From the NCBI GenBank assembly GCA_036924285.1, contig JAYKYS010000012.1, positions 5,518,001-5,582,000 of the forward strand: a DNA stretch of 64,000 nucleotides. The letters run 5' to 3'. The notes beneath the pieces were generated by a model, which was given only the letters and a program-made list of their open reading frames with translations, did no database searches and was not told the origin of the DNA. Below, in pieces: positions 11,229 through 22,205 of the stretch. How positions within the stretch are numbered: position 1 is the stretch's first letter; the number at the start of each line of letters is the position of its first letter. A program made the translations under genes and the position numbers. Origin of the DNA: Asterella californica (Eukaryota > Streptophyta > Marchantiopsida > Marchantiales > Aytoniaceae).

Positions 11229-11697
11229 TTACATAGTATCGAGTTTCTCGATAATTTCCTTTATCTCATCGAAAGACTTTCCAGCTTTATGCAACTCAAC
11301 AAATAAAGACGTGTGTCTTTTTCTACTTTCCTCTCTTTCGTGACTTTCTCTCGCTCTTTTCTTTTCTTCCAATGAAGCCATACGATATTCTACATAAACC
11401 TTTCTATACTGAACTTTCTCTCTGATACTTTCCTCGTATAAATTCAAAAGTCCCACTTTCACATTGCGATTGACTCTGTGATTTTGAGACGTCTCCTGTG
11501 CAGACTCGGTAAGATCAGGGACAGTTCCTCCCCTCGCTTCATCAATACCCTCTTCCTCCTCATCATTTATAGTAGGTATTTCTTCAGCATTGGGAGTTTC
11601 CTCTCCGTAAGTTTGATATCCGCACTGAGAGATATCCATATTCTCTTCGTCTTCTTCATATCGAGGTAGTGAACTCTCAGTCTCATATCCATACCGG
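11229..11697 (-). pseudogene. Myb/SANT-like companion gene, 3' half (split by retrotransposon)
   Basis: C-terminal part of the gene whose first half lies at 18207-18833. The minus-strand frame runs from the retrotransposon junction (11697, target-site copy CCGG) through SSLPRYEEDEE, an acidic linker and a basic, glutamate/arginine-rich helix (MASLEEKKRARESHEREE) to the terminal HKAGKSFDEIKEIIEKL and a TAA stop. A final 'aGKs.eEI...l' helix after a charged coiled coil is typical of the transposon-associated proteins that resemble the N-terminal half. About 155 codons remain. Without the insertion this exon would be continuous with the other half. Confidence 0.68.
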
Positions 11698-13728
11698 TGT
11701 CGTGTCGTGGACCGGCTCCTACATGAAATTCAAACTTCGATGCTTGTCGCTCCAAAGACACTCATGAGAAGACAAGCTAGGCCCCAGCTTACGGGTTTTT
11801 GGCACAATCTCAGATCTCCATTTTCATCGCATAGATGGGTAGAGCTCCTTGTCAGCTTTCCATAGGCACTTTGTCTACTTCGTTTGGACGCCTAGTGGAA
11901 AAGTTACAAGACTCGAAAGATGGAGAAAATAAGCTAGGCCCCAGCTTATGGGTTTTTGGCACCACTTCGGATCTTCATTTTTATCGCACCAGTGGATAGA
12001 GCTCCTTGTCAGCTTTCCATAGGCACTTCATCTACTTCGTTTGGACGCCTAGTGGAAAAGTTACAAGACTCGAAAGATGGAGAAAACAAGCTAGGCCCCA
12101 GCTTACGGGCTTTTGGCGCAACTTCCGATATTCACTTTCATCACATGGATGGGTAGAGCTCGTTGTCAGCTTTCCATGGGCATCTTGTTTACTTCGTTTG
12201 GACATCCAGGGAAGAAGTTATGCGATTCGAAAGAAGGTAAAATCAAGCTAGGCCCCTAGTTACTTGCTGATTGGGTATTCAGGGCTTCAAGCGTTATATC
12301 AAAGACGCAAGGGGCTTGCTTCTTATTATTCAGGTATTCAGGAGAGAACTGTACGTACAGAGACTGTAGACAAGGGGACAGCTTAGGGGCTAGCTTGCGC
12401 CTGCGATCTGTCGGTGGACGGTTCGGGAGATTTGGGAGTCCAATGCAAGCGCGCAAAGCGTCGTTGGGTTCATATCTATGCAGGCTACGCACTGGTTCAA
12501 ACGGTTTGGGAAGAGACGGATCGGGGAGTGTGTACTGAGAGAAATTGAGACGCAGGAGGCAGATTTGAGGTTTTCAGTTACCTGTGAAGGAGAGTTGGAC
12601 CGTTCGGGCCGTTCCGGAGTCCAAACTTGCTGTCCTTGGATCCAACGGGATCAGAACACCGAGTTCTACAGGAAATTGAAGACGATACCAGTTTTCATCG
12701 GGCGGTTTGGAAGTTCTGAGTGAAATTGGCTCGTAGGGAAGCGCTTACATCAGATTTTCGTTCACCTGCGACCTGAGGTTGGGCTGTTCTTCGCGATCGG
12801 TGAGCCAAGCTCTTCATTCTTGGTGCCTACGCGATCAGGGAGTCTTCATCTACTCATAGGAGAAGACCGTGTGTGAATTGGATTGTTGGTTTGAGTGTGG
12901 TGAGCAAGTTCGAGTCGCAGGGAGCTGATTTACGTCAGTTTTTTGCAACCTGCGGCCAAATTTCTCGAGTGGTTTTGCAAGGGGAACTCCAAACGACTTG
13001 TTTGGAGTCTCGTTGGGTTCAGGGTAGCTAGATCTATCTTCCAGCGAAAACGGATATCAGTTTGGACGATCCGTTTGTGCGGTGTGAGCGGTTTTAAGCT
13101 GCAGGGAGGAGTTTTTGGAGGTTCGGTCACCTGCGACCGAAAATCGGCGATATCTCGGCTGTTGGGAGTCGGACCTGAAGGTTTCTTGGGTTAACGGAGT
13201 CAGCGGAGGAGACCCTATCGACATCTGAAGTCCGTTCAGCGAAAAGAGGAAGTCCACATATAGGCCTTTTTCGATTTCTTCGCTACGGGTTTTGCTCTTT
13301 TGAGTTCGTTAGAATTCTGGTTGGTTGTATACAGCTTGTGGTAGCTAGCTTTAGCTAAGAGCTTATACATGGATGTGGTTTGGACTTGGGTTTGGATCTT
13401 GTGATACTGCTGTGGCTCTGTTTGTTAGCAAAGAGAAGTTTCTCTTGCTTTGAGCTACGCTTCGGTGGTTTTGGGTCAGGGTTGTGATTCAGGGGTTTGT
13501 TTTAGGGCTTCTGAAGTAGGTTACGGACCGCTTTGGTCTGGTTATCAGTTCTGTGCTCTCAGGAGAAAGAACCGGCAGTGTACATACATTCAGAGTTGGT
13601 ATATATCGCAGCATTCGTTTTTGTGGTTGTTTTTCTCTGTCTCGTCTCTGTTTCAGCACACAACATCTTCACAGCCAGGAACCCCGTGTTTTCCTGGACA
13701 TCCTTCACGCAAAACGTCCGATGCGACA
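11698..13728 (+). repeat. 5' LTR
   Basis: Starts TGTCGTGTCGTGG and ends GATGCGACA. It contains three direct subrepeats of exactly 157 bp (units start at about 11774, 11931 and 12088, partial fourth at 12245), each opening AAGCTAGGCCCC. These would sit in the U3-like part and could act as enhancer repeats. Length equals the 3' LTR. Confidence 0.9.
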
Positions 13729-13732
13729 TAGG

Positions 13733-13750
13733 TGGTGAACTCGACGTGAA
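13733..13750 (+). promoter_or_regulatory. Primer binding site matching tRNA-Trp
   Basis: TGGTGAACTCGACGTGAA begins four bases after the LTR end. Its complement ends ...GTTCACCA and, from memory of plant cytosolic tRNA-Trp, matches that tRNA's 3' end with one mismatch in 18. The same site follows the related LTR at 42839. Confidence 0.65.
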
Positions 13751-13826
13751 GGTCCGGGGTGGAGTTGTGTGTTAGAACTGAGCAGAAGAGGCCAGCAATC
13801 ATGAACGAGGATGAAGATGGATATGG

Positions 13827-15488
13827 TTGTTCGGGAGGATGCTGTGGACCTGGGATGATGGATTTGTAGACAGTTGGGATCATGGGAGGATGGGACGAGC
13901 CATGACTTTGGACGGAATGGATAGATCAGAGGGGATACCAGGGGTGCAGTTGGATGCAGCAACTGCACGATTGTTTCAAGCCTTCACTTTGTTTATGCGA
14001 CAAGAGCAAGGGAAGCAACAAAATGAGGCTTTGGGGAAGAAGGCGCTTGGAAGGATGATCGACAAGTTTGATCTTTTTGGTGGGAGAGACATCTTTGAGT
14101 ACTTGAGATGTTACAAGATGGAGATGGATTTGGATCAGGTACCGGAGAAGGAGATGATCGAGACGTTCGAACTCGCTGCAGTGCCTGAGATAAGGGAGCA
14201 TGTGAAAGGTCTAGCAAAGCGTTTTGGGAGGAACTGGGATACATTTTCACATGCACTGATGGAGGAGTATTTCTTGGGAAACTCAGATCGAGTAACCAAG
14301 AAATCTTTTTTGGGATGGGTCAACGGATCCAGCAAGGGTTTACAGCATGCAAAGCTGTTAAAGGAGTTCGAGAGACAATTCTCTCAACTACCTCGGGTGG
14401 ACAAGCTAACCTTGGAGAGCTACAAGACGGAGCTGTTTCTTCAAGCTGCGGATGAACAATGGCAGGAACAGTTGGAGCTACTTCTGGAGGATGGGGATGA
14501 AGAAGAAGGATTAACAAGAAATTGGGAGGTTGTGCATGAAGCTGTTGAGCTTCTTGTCCGGAGGCAGACAAGGGGAAGGGTTACAAGGTTGGCACCTGCA
14601 ACGTTGACTACCACACCAGTTCAGGTAGTATCTGAGGTTCAACCTCCAGTTGTGGTTGTAGAAGAGAAGGATCCAACCATCGGAGACCTACAGCAAAAGA
14701 TGCAAGATCTACAAGCTCAGGTTACTAGGTTGGAGGATAAGGGATATTCGATCAAGATGGAGCTTGTACCCAAACTAGCTTGGGTACATCACTGCCTGTG
14801 GTGTGATGATACTGATCATGAGCGGGACGATTGCATTGACTTTGCAGAGTCTTTGCAACTTGAGGTTATTTCTTGGGAGGATGGAAAGGTTACATTCACA
14901 AGTACGGGTACTCTCCTTCAAGCCAACGTTGGTAAAGGAGGGATGAAGAAGATTGTGGATGATTACCTTGCGGCACATGCAGTTGTAGCTGACGAAGCTA
15001 CAAGTTATGGTGCTAGGGTGGAGGAGATTGAGCATGATCTCCATAGAGATGGTTTGGAGGAGCACGAGGATCTAAACGAGCTCAGGTTGGATACTGCATC
15101 CACGATGCAGTGCGAGAAGAAGGACCAACAAGATACTTCTTCAGGGAGGCTAGCTCAGGAGGATAGGATTCAACAGGAAACTATTCTTCCTGAACAAGCA
15201 ATGGAGAGCAATCCTTCACAACCGGAGGAGATGGTTGAGGTGCAGACAGCGGACGTGGGTGATCTGATTGCTGACAAACAACTACCAGATGCAGATATGA
15301 CGACGATGGATGTGAAGGGAGGTTGGGAGGAGCGTATTCGAGATGCACAGGTTGGGTTCCTATCACGAGAGGTCTTGGGTGTGACTACAACAGGAGTCCA
15401 TGATGTCATCATTGACATCATCAAGGACGGACATGCTGAGGGTGAACGAGAGTGGATGGATGCTCTCGAGGCTATGGGTATAGGATGA
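13827..15488 (+). CDS. Retrotransposon Gag polyprotein with CCHC zinc knuckle
   Basis: An intact 553-codon frame. Gag packages the element RNA into cytoplasmic particles. The retrotrans-gag region spans roughly residues 45-190, with FEYLRCYKMEMD, LAKRFGRNWDTF and ALMEEYFL; a helical acidic segment follows. A perfect CX2CX4HX4C zinc knuckle lies at residues 323-336 (14793-14834). The C-terminal quarter is acidic and ends near REVLGVTTTGVHDVIIDII, where the protease of a full Gag-Pol would begin. The first ATG in the leader (13803) is in another frame and stops early, so I use 13827; conservation with the copy at 42976 starts about residue 40, so the true start could be later. No pol follows. 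Confidence 0.85.
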   Translation: MFGRMLWTWDDGFVDSWDHGRMGRAMTLDGMDRSEGIPGVQLDAATARLFQAFTLFMRQEQGKQQNEALGKKALGRMIDKFDLFGGRDIFEYLRCYKMEMDLDQVPEKEMIETFELAAVPEIREHVKGLAKRFGRNWDTFSHALMEEYFLGNSDRVTKKSFLGWVNGSSKGLQHAKLLKEFERQFSQLPRVDKLTLESYKTELFLQAADEQWQEQLELLLEDGDEEEGLTRNWEVVHEAVELLVRRQTRGRVTRLAPATLTTTPVQVVSEVQPPVVVVEEKDPTIGDLQQKMQDLQAQVTRLEDKGYSIKMELVPKLAWVHHCLWCDDTDHERDDCIDFAESLQLEVISWEDGKVTFTSTGTLLQANVGKGGMKKIVDDYLAAHAVVADEATSYGARVEEIEHDLHRDGLEEHEDLNELRLDTASTMQCEKKDQQDTSSGRLAQEDRIQQETILPEQAMESNPSQPEEMVEVQTADVGDLIADKQLPDADMTTMDVKGGWEERIRDAQVGFLSREVLGVTTTGVHDVIIDIIKDGHAEGEREWMDALEAMGIG

Positions 15489-16175
15489 TGGGTAACGATG
15501 GCTTACAGGGGAGAAGCCATTGCTGAAGGTGATTTGTGTTGGGAGGATGATGCTTGGGGGATTGTAAATATTTTCAGGAAGGTTGAGAGGATGATGTTGG
15601 GAGGTTGTGAGGATTTTCAGGAGAAGAGATCAGGGAGGATGATGGTTGAGGAGGATATCATTGTACAGCGGGATAATTATGGTTGCGTTTGAGGATTTTG
15701 GTTGCAGCAGTGTGGTTCTTTTTTTCAGAAAAATAAAAAAGAAGAGAGGATTACGTACAACGACATGTACATGTTTGAGGTTGAAGTCAGGATACGAGTG
15801 ATGATTGACAGGATGGGGGATGTCTACTACGACACTTGGGTCACAAACCTCGACGGTGAGGTTCTACATGACGAATGGAAGACATTTCTATGGTATGATG
15901 GGTTATTCTTTCTATGTCTTCGCATATTGAAGATGTGTAGATTTAGAGGGGGTGATTGGATGGGAGGTTCGAGGTGAAAGTCAATGAGCATGGATCTAGG
16001 GAGGATCATGACAGGGTAACAACTTCAAGATGACGATCAGGTTGCAACCTTGAGGATGAGGTTGATTGAGATGGGAGAGAGGATAACATGATGGGAATGA
16101 GTGTGCGTGCCGGTCCACTCTTTGGTTGGTATCTCTGGTGCATACCGGAGGATGCACAGGTTTGGAGGGGGTGGA
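15489..16175 (+). other. Retrotransposon 3' internal region and polypurine tract
   Basis: Between the gag stop and the 3' LTR there is no pol motif. Two short frames (15498-15692, 15702-15977) are G-rich and unrecognised. A purine tract (TTTGGAGGGGGTGGA) ends exactly at 16175, next to the LTR, and serves as the plus-strand primer. Confidence 0.6.
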
Positions 16176-18206
16176 TGTCGTGTCGTGGACCGGCTCCTAC
16201 ATGAAATTCAAACTTCGATGCTTGTCACTCCAAAGACACTCATGAGAAGACAAGCTAGGCCCCAGCTTACGGGTTTTTGGCACAATCTCAGATCTCCATT
16301 TTCATCGCATAGATGGGTAGAGCTCCTTGTCAGCTTTCCATAGACACTTTGTCTACTTCGTTTGGACGCCTAGTGGAAAAGTTACAAGACTCGAAAGATG
16401 GAGAAAATAAGCTAGGCCCCAGCTTATGGGTTTTTGGCACCACTTCGGATCTTCATTTTTATCGCACCAGTGGATAGAGCTCCTTGTCAGCTTTCCATAG
16501 GCACTTCATCTACTTCGTTTGGACGCCTAGTGGAAAAGTTACAAGACTCGAAAGATGGAGAAAACAAGCTAGGCCCCAGCTTACGAGCTTTTGGCGCAAC
16601 TTCCGATATTCACTTTCATCACATGGATGGGTAGAGCTCGTTGTCAGCTTTCCATGGGCATCTTGTTTACTTCGTTTGGACATCCAGGGAAGAAGTTATG
16701 CGATTCGAAAGAAGGTAAAATCAAGCTAGGCCCCTAGTTACTTGCTGATTGGGTATTCAGGGCTTCAGGCGTTATATCAAAGACGCAAGGGGCTTGCTTC
16801 TTATTATTCAGGTATTCAGGAGAGAACTGTACGTACAGAGACTGTAGACAAGGGGACAGCTTAGGGGCTAGCTTGCGCCTGCGACCTGTCGGTGGACGGT
16901 TCGGGAGATTTGGGAGTCCAATGCAAGCGCGCAAGGCGTCGTTGGGTTCAGATCTATGCAGGCTACGCACTGGTTCAAACGGTTTGGGAAGAGACGGATC
17001 GGAGAGTGTGTACTGAGAGAAATTGAGACGCAGGAGGCAGATTTGAGGTTTTCAGTTACCTGTGAAGGAGAGTTGGACCGTTCGGGCCGTTCCGGAGTCC
17101 AAACTTGCTGTCCTTGGATCCAACGGGATCAGAACACCGAGTTCTACAGGAAATTGAAGACGATACCAGTTTTCATCGGGCGGTTTGGAAGTTCTGAGTG
17201 AAATTGGCTCGTAGGGAAGCGCTTACATCAGATTTTCATTCACCTGCGACCTGAGGTTGGACTGTTCTTCGCGATCGGTGAGCCAAGCTCTTCGTTCTTG
17301 GTGCCTACGCGATCAGGGAGTCTTCATCTACTCATAGGAGAAGACCGTGTGTGAATTGGATTGTTGGTTTGAGTGTGGTGAGCAAGTTTGAGCCGCATTG
17401 AGCTGATTTACGTCAGTTTTTTGCAACCTGCGGTCAAATTTCTCGAGTGGTTTTGCAAGGGGAACTCCAAACGACTTGTTTGGAGTCTCGTTGGGTTCAG
17501 GGTAGCTAGATCTATCTTCCAGCGAAAACGGATATCAGTTTGGACGATCCGTTTGTGCGGTGTGAGCGGTTTTAAGCTGCAGGGAGGAGTTTTTGGAGGT
17601 TCGGTCACCTGCGACCGAAAATCGGCGATATCTCGGCTGTTGGGAGTCGGACCTGAAGGTTTCTTGGGTTAACGGAGTCAGCGGAGGAGACCCTATCGAC
17701 ATCTGAAGTCCGTTCAGCGAAAAGAGGAAGTCCACATATAGGCCTTTTTCGATTTCTTCGCTACGGGTTTTGCTCTTTTGAGTTCGTTAGAATTCTGGTT
17801 GGTTGTATACAGCTTGTGGTAGCTAGCTTTAGCTAAGAGCTTATACATGGATGTGGTTTGGACTTGGGTTTGGATCTTGTGATACTGCTGTGGCTCTGTT
17901 TGTTAGCAAAGAGAAGTTTCTCTTGCTTTGAGCTACGCTTCGGTGGTTTTGGGTCAGGGTTGTGATTCAGGGGTTTGTTTTAGGGCTTCTGAAGTAGGTT
18001 ACGGACCGCTTTGGTCTGGTTATCAGTTCTGTGCTCTCAGGAGAAAGAACCGGCAGTGTACATACATTCAGAGTTGGTATATATCGCAGCATTCGTTTTT
18101 GTGGTTGTTTTTCTCTGTCTCGTCTCTGTTTCAGCACACAACATCTTCACAGCCAGGAACCCCTTGTTTTCCTGGACATCCTTCACGCAAAACGTCCGAC
18201 GCGACA
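16176..18206 (+). repeat. 3' LTR
   Basis: 2031 bp, colinear with the 5' LTR including the three 157-bp subrepeats (16252 onward). It ends GACGCGACA directly at the split Myb-like gene. Confidence 0.9.
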
Positions 18207-18833
18207 CCGAGGCAATGTACTCTCCCCTTGAAATTGAGAGTCTAAACCAAAGACTTCTTCTTCTGATGGTATAGAATACAAAATGGGAGGATCGATGTTT
18301 GCTCTACTACCAAAAACTGCATTCATCCTAAAGTAATGAGGACATTTTCCATTCAGTTTCTCCTCCAATGTCAAGCCTCTAATCACTTCGTCCTCCGTAA
18401 GACCTCCTCCTGTGCCGTCTTGAATCTCTTTAGCTTTCTTGTACATATCCACATATCTCTCGAATCGCTTCTTCAGTTCTACGCCTGTAACAACAGGAAA
18501 CCCGGTCTTCCCTGAGAGCTGTGCTGCCATAATTCCAAAAGCCGCTGCTTTACTCAAACACTTTCCTGCACCTACTTTTGTTTTCCGACCGGCTCCATGA
18601 AGTGATGCGAAATTCTCCTGGTCCTCAATATAGGCTACAATTTTCTCATAATCGTCATTGTTTAAACGAATACGAGTTCTCTTCAAAGAGTCTAACGTCT
18701 TCGGAACCATATCACACTCTGATCCTCCTCTACTGGATATCTCTGGATCGATCTTCTCACAACACTCACAATTGTTTGTATGCGCGTTCCACTTCTCATC
18801 GTTACCGCTCTTCCTCTCACATGTATCACTCAT
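18207..18833 (-). pseudogene. Myb/SANT-like transposon companion gene, 5' half
   Basis: Starts at the ATG at 18833 (context aagATGa). About 209 residues: a Cys-rich N-terminus, then a helical domain with DYEKIVAYIEDQENF, KTKVGAGKCLSKAAAF, VELKKRFERYVDMYKKAK, TGGGLTEDEV and CPHYFRMNAVFGSRANI. This pattern resembles Myb/SANT-like proteins that accompany PIF/Harbinger-type and other transposons in plants, fungi and oomycetes, where ORF1 binds element DNA and helps nuclear import of the transposase. That recognition is from memory of the family pattern. The frame enters the LTR after LPR at 18207. Joining it to 11693 after removing the LTR element and one 4-bp target copy keeps the frame (about 364 codons in all). 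Confidence 0.7.
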
Positions 18834-18916
18834 CTTTGAGAGCGAATCCTTCCACTACTTCCACTACTTCATGCACCTTCAATGCCGGAGTTCCTGCTAC
18901 GCGAAAAATCAAATAA

Positions 18917-18959
18917 CAAGTACTGCTAATGAACCACGGCTAACTTTGACACGCTCCCC
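18917..18959 (-). repeat. Right terminal inverted repeat of the composite transposon
   Basis: On the minus strand it begins GGGGAGCGTGTCAAAGTTAG and continues CCGTGGTTCATTA; compare the left end at 4913. It is followed by TAATTA on the plus strand (18960-18965). Confidence 0.6.
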
Positions 18960-18965
18960 TAATTA

Positions 18966-20803
18966 CCCGCAACCATAGGATGTGGGTCCTTGTCAATGTT
19001 AGACGTTTGCAGGTCTACTGAATGGCCGTCCTCGAGTTACGGACAATATTGCTTTGTCCGTAAGAAAATATATTCCTTTAACTCTGACACCCCCTATTAT
19101 TCACGATGATAAGGCGTGGTTATGCATCCCGTCAAAACTCCGTAACACACCCTTCCCCGTAACTTCTCGTCGCCCATGAACAAACACGATCCCGTGGAGC
19201 ATTCCTGAATCCTTACTAAGTAGAGAAATATTTTGGACCCGTAGTGTCCTTTGCTTTCCAGTACACCTCTTTACTTGATCTGCCGATCGTCTTTGTGCTG
19301 TCGGAGATTGCACATCACAGGCTGGCCATTGACCGCGGCAATGTCCAAAAGAATCCGGCGAATCGACCAAACTGACCGTTGAAGTTTTGAATTCGTTGAA
19401 ACTTGAAAGAGATACACTCTTGTAATGAAACCACGTGGGAGAGAAAAGGTGAAGGATTTTCCTGACGACACTAACAACTACCGGAAGTTATTAACCATCT
19501 TCTAAAGATAACCAGGACGTTGACTATCTCATCACTTGATGGAGAGGAGCGTGGCATCTTCATTTTGCCGCTTCTTTTACTCCCCCCCTTCCGAATTCAG
19601 CTGTCACGTGGGATTTGCGTGGTCTGGTCCCCAAATAAACTTTTGTGCCATGTCGCGCTTTTGAGTTTTGACATTGTAATTGACTTGCTTAGCAGTTACC
19701 GGTACGAGAAGGAGGGAAAAGTGGAAAGTATAGTGCCATTCCAAGGGGTCAAATGACAACCTGATGATTGAATTTGGTGATTGTCTTTTTATTTTGTTAC
19801 TATATGATTTGTGGGTTGACAATATCATCTCGTTCGCGAACAAGGGAAGGACTATATACATGCATTTGCATCTCTATTCGTGATTAAATGACGGTTTTTG
19901 ATGGTTCATATATTGAACCTTGGTCTAAACGTAAGTAGAATTACAATCTCTAATCATTCGTTCGTTACACCCTGACTAAATGAATTAACACACATGGTCG
20001 TCACTTACGAAAACCATCGGATGAGATCAGGTGGTGGACTGCTACCGTCGAGGCCTGACTAAATCAACTACAAACTTCGAGGATATGACCATGAGACAAA
20101 GGAAATAAAATTAAACGTTACAGACAAGTGGGGAAAATCTCCATAGTCAGATGTAGGAAAAATCTCCATAGTGATATACAAGACGAGTACCACAAACAAA
20201 ATGCAGAGAGAAACAACTCCCAAAACAGTAGTTATGTTTAGCAAGCAGCACAATCTCTTCAAGTAAAGAGACCCGAGATTCCCAAAGGTTGGTGATTTCT
20301 TACACAAACAGAAATTTGCTTTATCACATCTCCAGTAAGTTCATTGAGTTTGATCACAACAAAGGTATGTTTAAAGCATGACCAAGCAAACTCCATGTAT
20401 GTCTCTGGGGCGTGCCCGCATGTGAGACATGATTGTTGATTGAGATGGAAATATTATTAAAGTACATTTGAGATTTATTGCCAATCAGAAACACTTCCTT
20501 TAGGTCATATTTAGTTGTATTTTACGTTCCCTAACTTCAGCTACTTTCTTTTGTAAAAGAAATAATTTTCCTTTATCTTCGTTGGAAGTGAACTCACGGA
20601 GTTTCCAGACGAGATTAGAGTTTACAAGAAAGTCCCTTTACTTCTGTATACTCTATCACTTCACTACAGTTCTATACAAACACATAAATCTACATATTCT
20701 GATTCGAATAAAGTATCATGAGGCCGGGGTACCACCTGTATTATGATATTTTATTGTGATGTCGGTGGTACTTCAACAGAGGAGCAATGGAGTCCAGTGG
20801 TTG
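18966..20803. other. No recognisable gene
   Basis: Short frames occur on both strands without domain motifs. A small direct repeat AAATCTCCATAGT(C/G)A is present at about 20138 and 20160. Nothing else supportable was seen. Confidence 0.4.
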
Positions 20804-22205
20804 ACAGAACGAGATGCTAATCGATAGATGGCCCGGTAACTGCTCGAAAGTGGAAAACTGCGACAAGAACAGCGAAGTGGCCGTAGACTAGGCCCATATT
20901 CTGTCAACTATCTGCTCTAATCAAACCAGACGATGATTGTAGACGTGAATCAAAGCAAACCTTCGAGAGCGCATGATAAAGCCATAGGACCAAGGAAGTG
21001 TAAGTTCGAACATTAAGTCTAGTAAACCGATAAAGTGCACGGAGAAATGTAAGAAGGAGGTGTCGAGCAGGTGTGAACTGCGGAGCAGTGTTCTTGAACA
21101 ACCAGTTGCTTATGTGCAGCCAACACTCTCTTCAACAAGAAAAAGAGCCAGCCGGCGGTGAAAAGATGAGAAAGAGAGTATCGAAGAAATGAGTGTAGGA
21201 AGGGGAGTCCCAGCCGAAACAGCCCGAAGAGCAAGGGCTAACACCAAAAGGCAGTTTTTGAGGGTGGTCCAAGCAAAGGCCCGAGACGGGCATAGACATA
21301 ATAGGTGTGTGAGATCCTCCCGTGTAGAAGGAATGATGTATAATTGTCACAGTAACATCTCATCGCATCGTTGGAGGACCGAGGACCAAAGCTTACGTCA
21401 AAAGGAGGGAGAGCTGGAAATGACTGTGGGAAAACAGGAGGACAGTGGGATACAATGCGAGGTTAAGTGGTAATATTAACCTGGATGGTGCTAGTGGATG
21501 CCTCCAGGAGCGTAAGAAAGATGATACGAGAGGGGAGCCTCGAATGGAAGAAGGGTTGCTAAGCAGGAGCCGGAGAAAAAGAAGAGAGGTATATTGGGAG
21601 ACCAGAGACGGGCAAATACATATGGCCAAGTATGGGCAGGGGTAGGCTCAGAAGAGTAAACATAAATTTAATGAGGAGGGCTGACTGGAAGATGCAGGGT
21701 TAGACGAAGCCCATACACCCTGCTGCTGTTGGTTGGCATAAAATCTCTCAAGAGACAAAAAGTAATTTTGACTTAGTTAGTAAAAGCTTTTAAGTTAGAG
21801 AACCACAACAGAGCTATATAAAGACCTTTCCATAACTGATAAAAGACCTTTAAAGAGATGTTGTGGAGACGCTCTAAGTATTTGGAAATGGTATGCGTAG
21901 TTTCAGTGCAAGTTCTGGTTCACACAGTCCAGCCTTGCACATTTTGCTGTTTGGTAGCCACATTTCCTGGGAGGTGCGCGACTATATCTTGTCAAAGTTC
22001 AAAACTGAAATCTTGCCTGTCCAGTAAGAAAGATTTCTCCATGAGCTATGGAAATGGGCGGGTAACTATTTCAAGACCTCACAAATATTTCTATGAGCCC
22101 AAAACGTGATTTAGGTGGTGCGTTGCAATGCTCGAGGCTAACCGGCATTCTTTGTATTATCAGCCGGCTAGAAATCTGAAAAGTTGGGTTGAAATGGTGA
22201 CTAGT
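20804..22205 (+). repeat. Left arm of inverted duplication
   Basis: 1402 bp; mate at 22951-24358. Mirrored frames such as 21858-22109 (mate 23047-23298) and 21189-21473 (mate 23689-23973) differ by only a few residues. Confidence 0.9.

Larger units (their letters stand above)
11698..18206 (+). mobile_element. Gag-only Ty3/gypsy LTR retrotransposon (non-autonomous)
   Basis: 6509 bp with two 2031-bp LTRs, a tRNA-Trp-type primer binding site, one long gag frame, no protease, reverse transcriptase, RNase H or integrase, and a purine-rich tract before the 3' LTR. LTR ends are TGTCG...CGACA. By eye I count about 18 substitutions between the LTRs and no indels (about 99.1% identity), so insertion is recent. 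Flanks are CCGG (11694-11697) and CCGA (18207-18210), an imperfect 4-bp target duplication consistent with decay of a CpG. Such elements (called TR-GAG in plants) rely on pol from an autonomous relative; a relative with RNase H remnants sits at 40833-46453. Confidence 0.85.
4907..18965. mobile_element. Composite PIF/Harbinger-like DNA transposon with nested retrotransposon
   Basis: The left end reads TAATTA then GCGGGTGTCAGAGTTAG (4913 onward). The right end, read on the minus strand from 18959, is GGGGAGCGTGTCAAAGTTAG followed outward by the same hexamer TAATTA (18960-18965). The inverted ends share TGTCARAGTTAG and weaker similarity for about 20 more bases (CCGTRGT). Inside are a PIF/Harbinger DDE transposase (plus strand), a Myb/SANT-like companion gene (minus) converging on it, an FCP1-like gene (minus) and three CGCACTG motif arrays. 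Subtracting the nested LTR element leaves about 7.5 kb, a usual size for an autonomous PIF element. Odd points: PIF elements normally duplicate 3 bp (TWA), but here both flanks read the palindromic TAATTA; and an FCP1-like cargo gene is unexpected. Both transposition genes are broken. Confidence 0.62.

Noticed and set aside
13729..16175. Hidden pol genes in the gag-only retrotransposon
   Set aside because: The 2.4-kb internal region is filled by gag and a short G-rich 3' part; no YxDD, DTG/DSG protease or integrase motifs appear in any frame.
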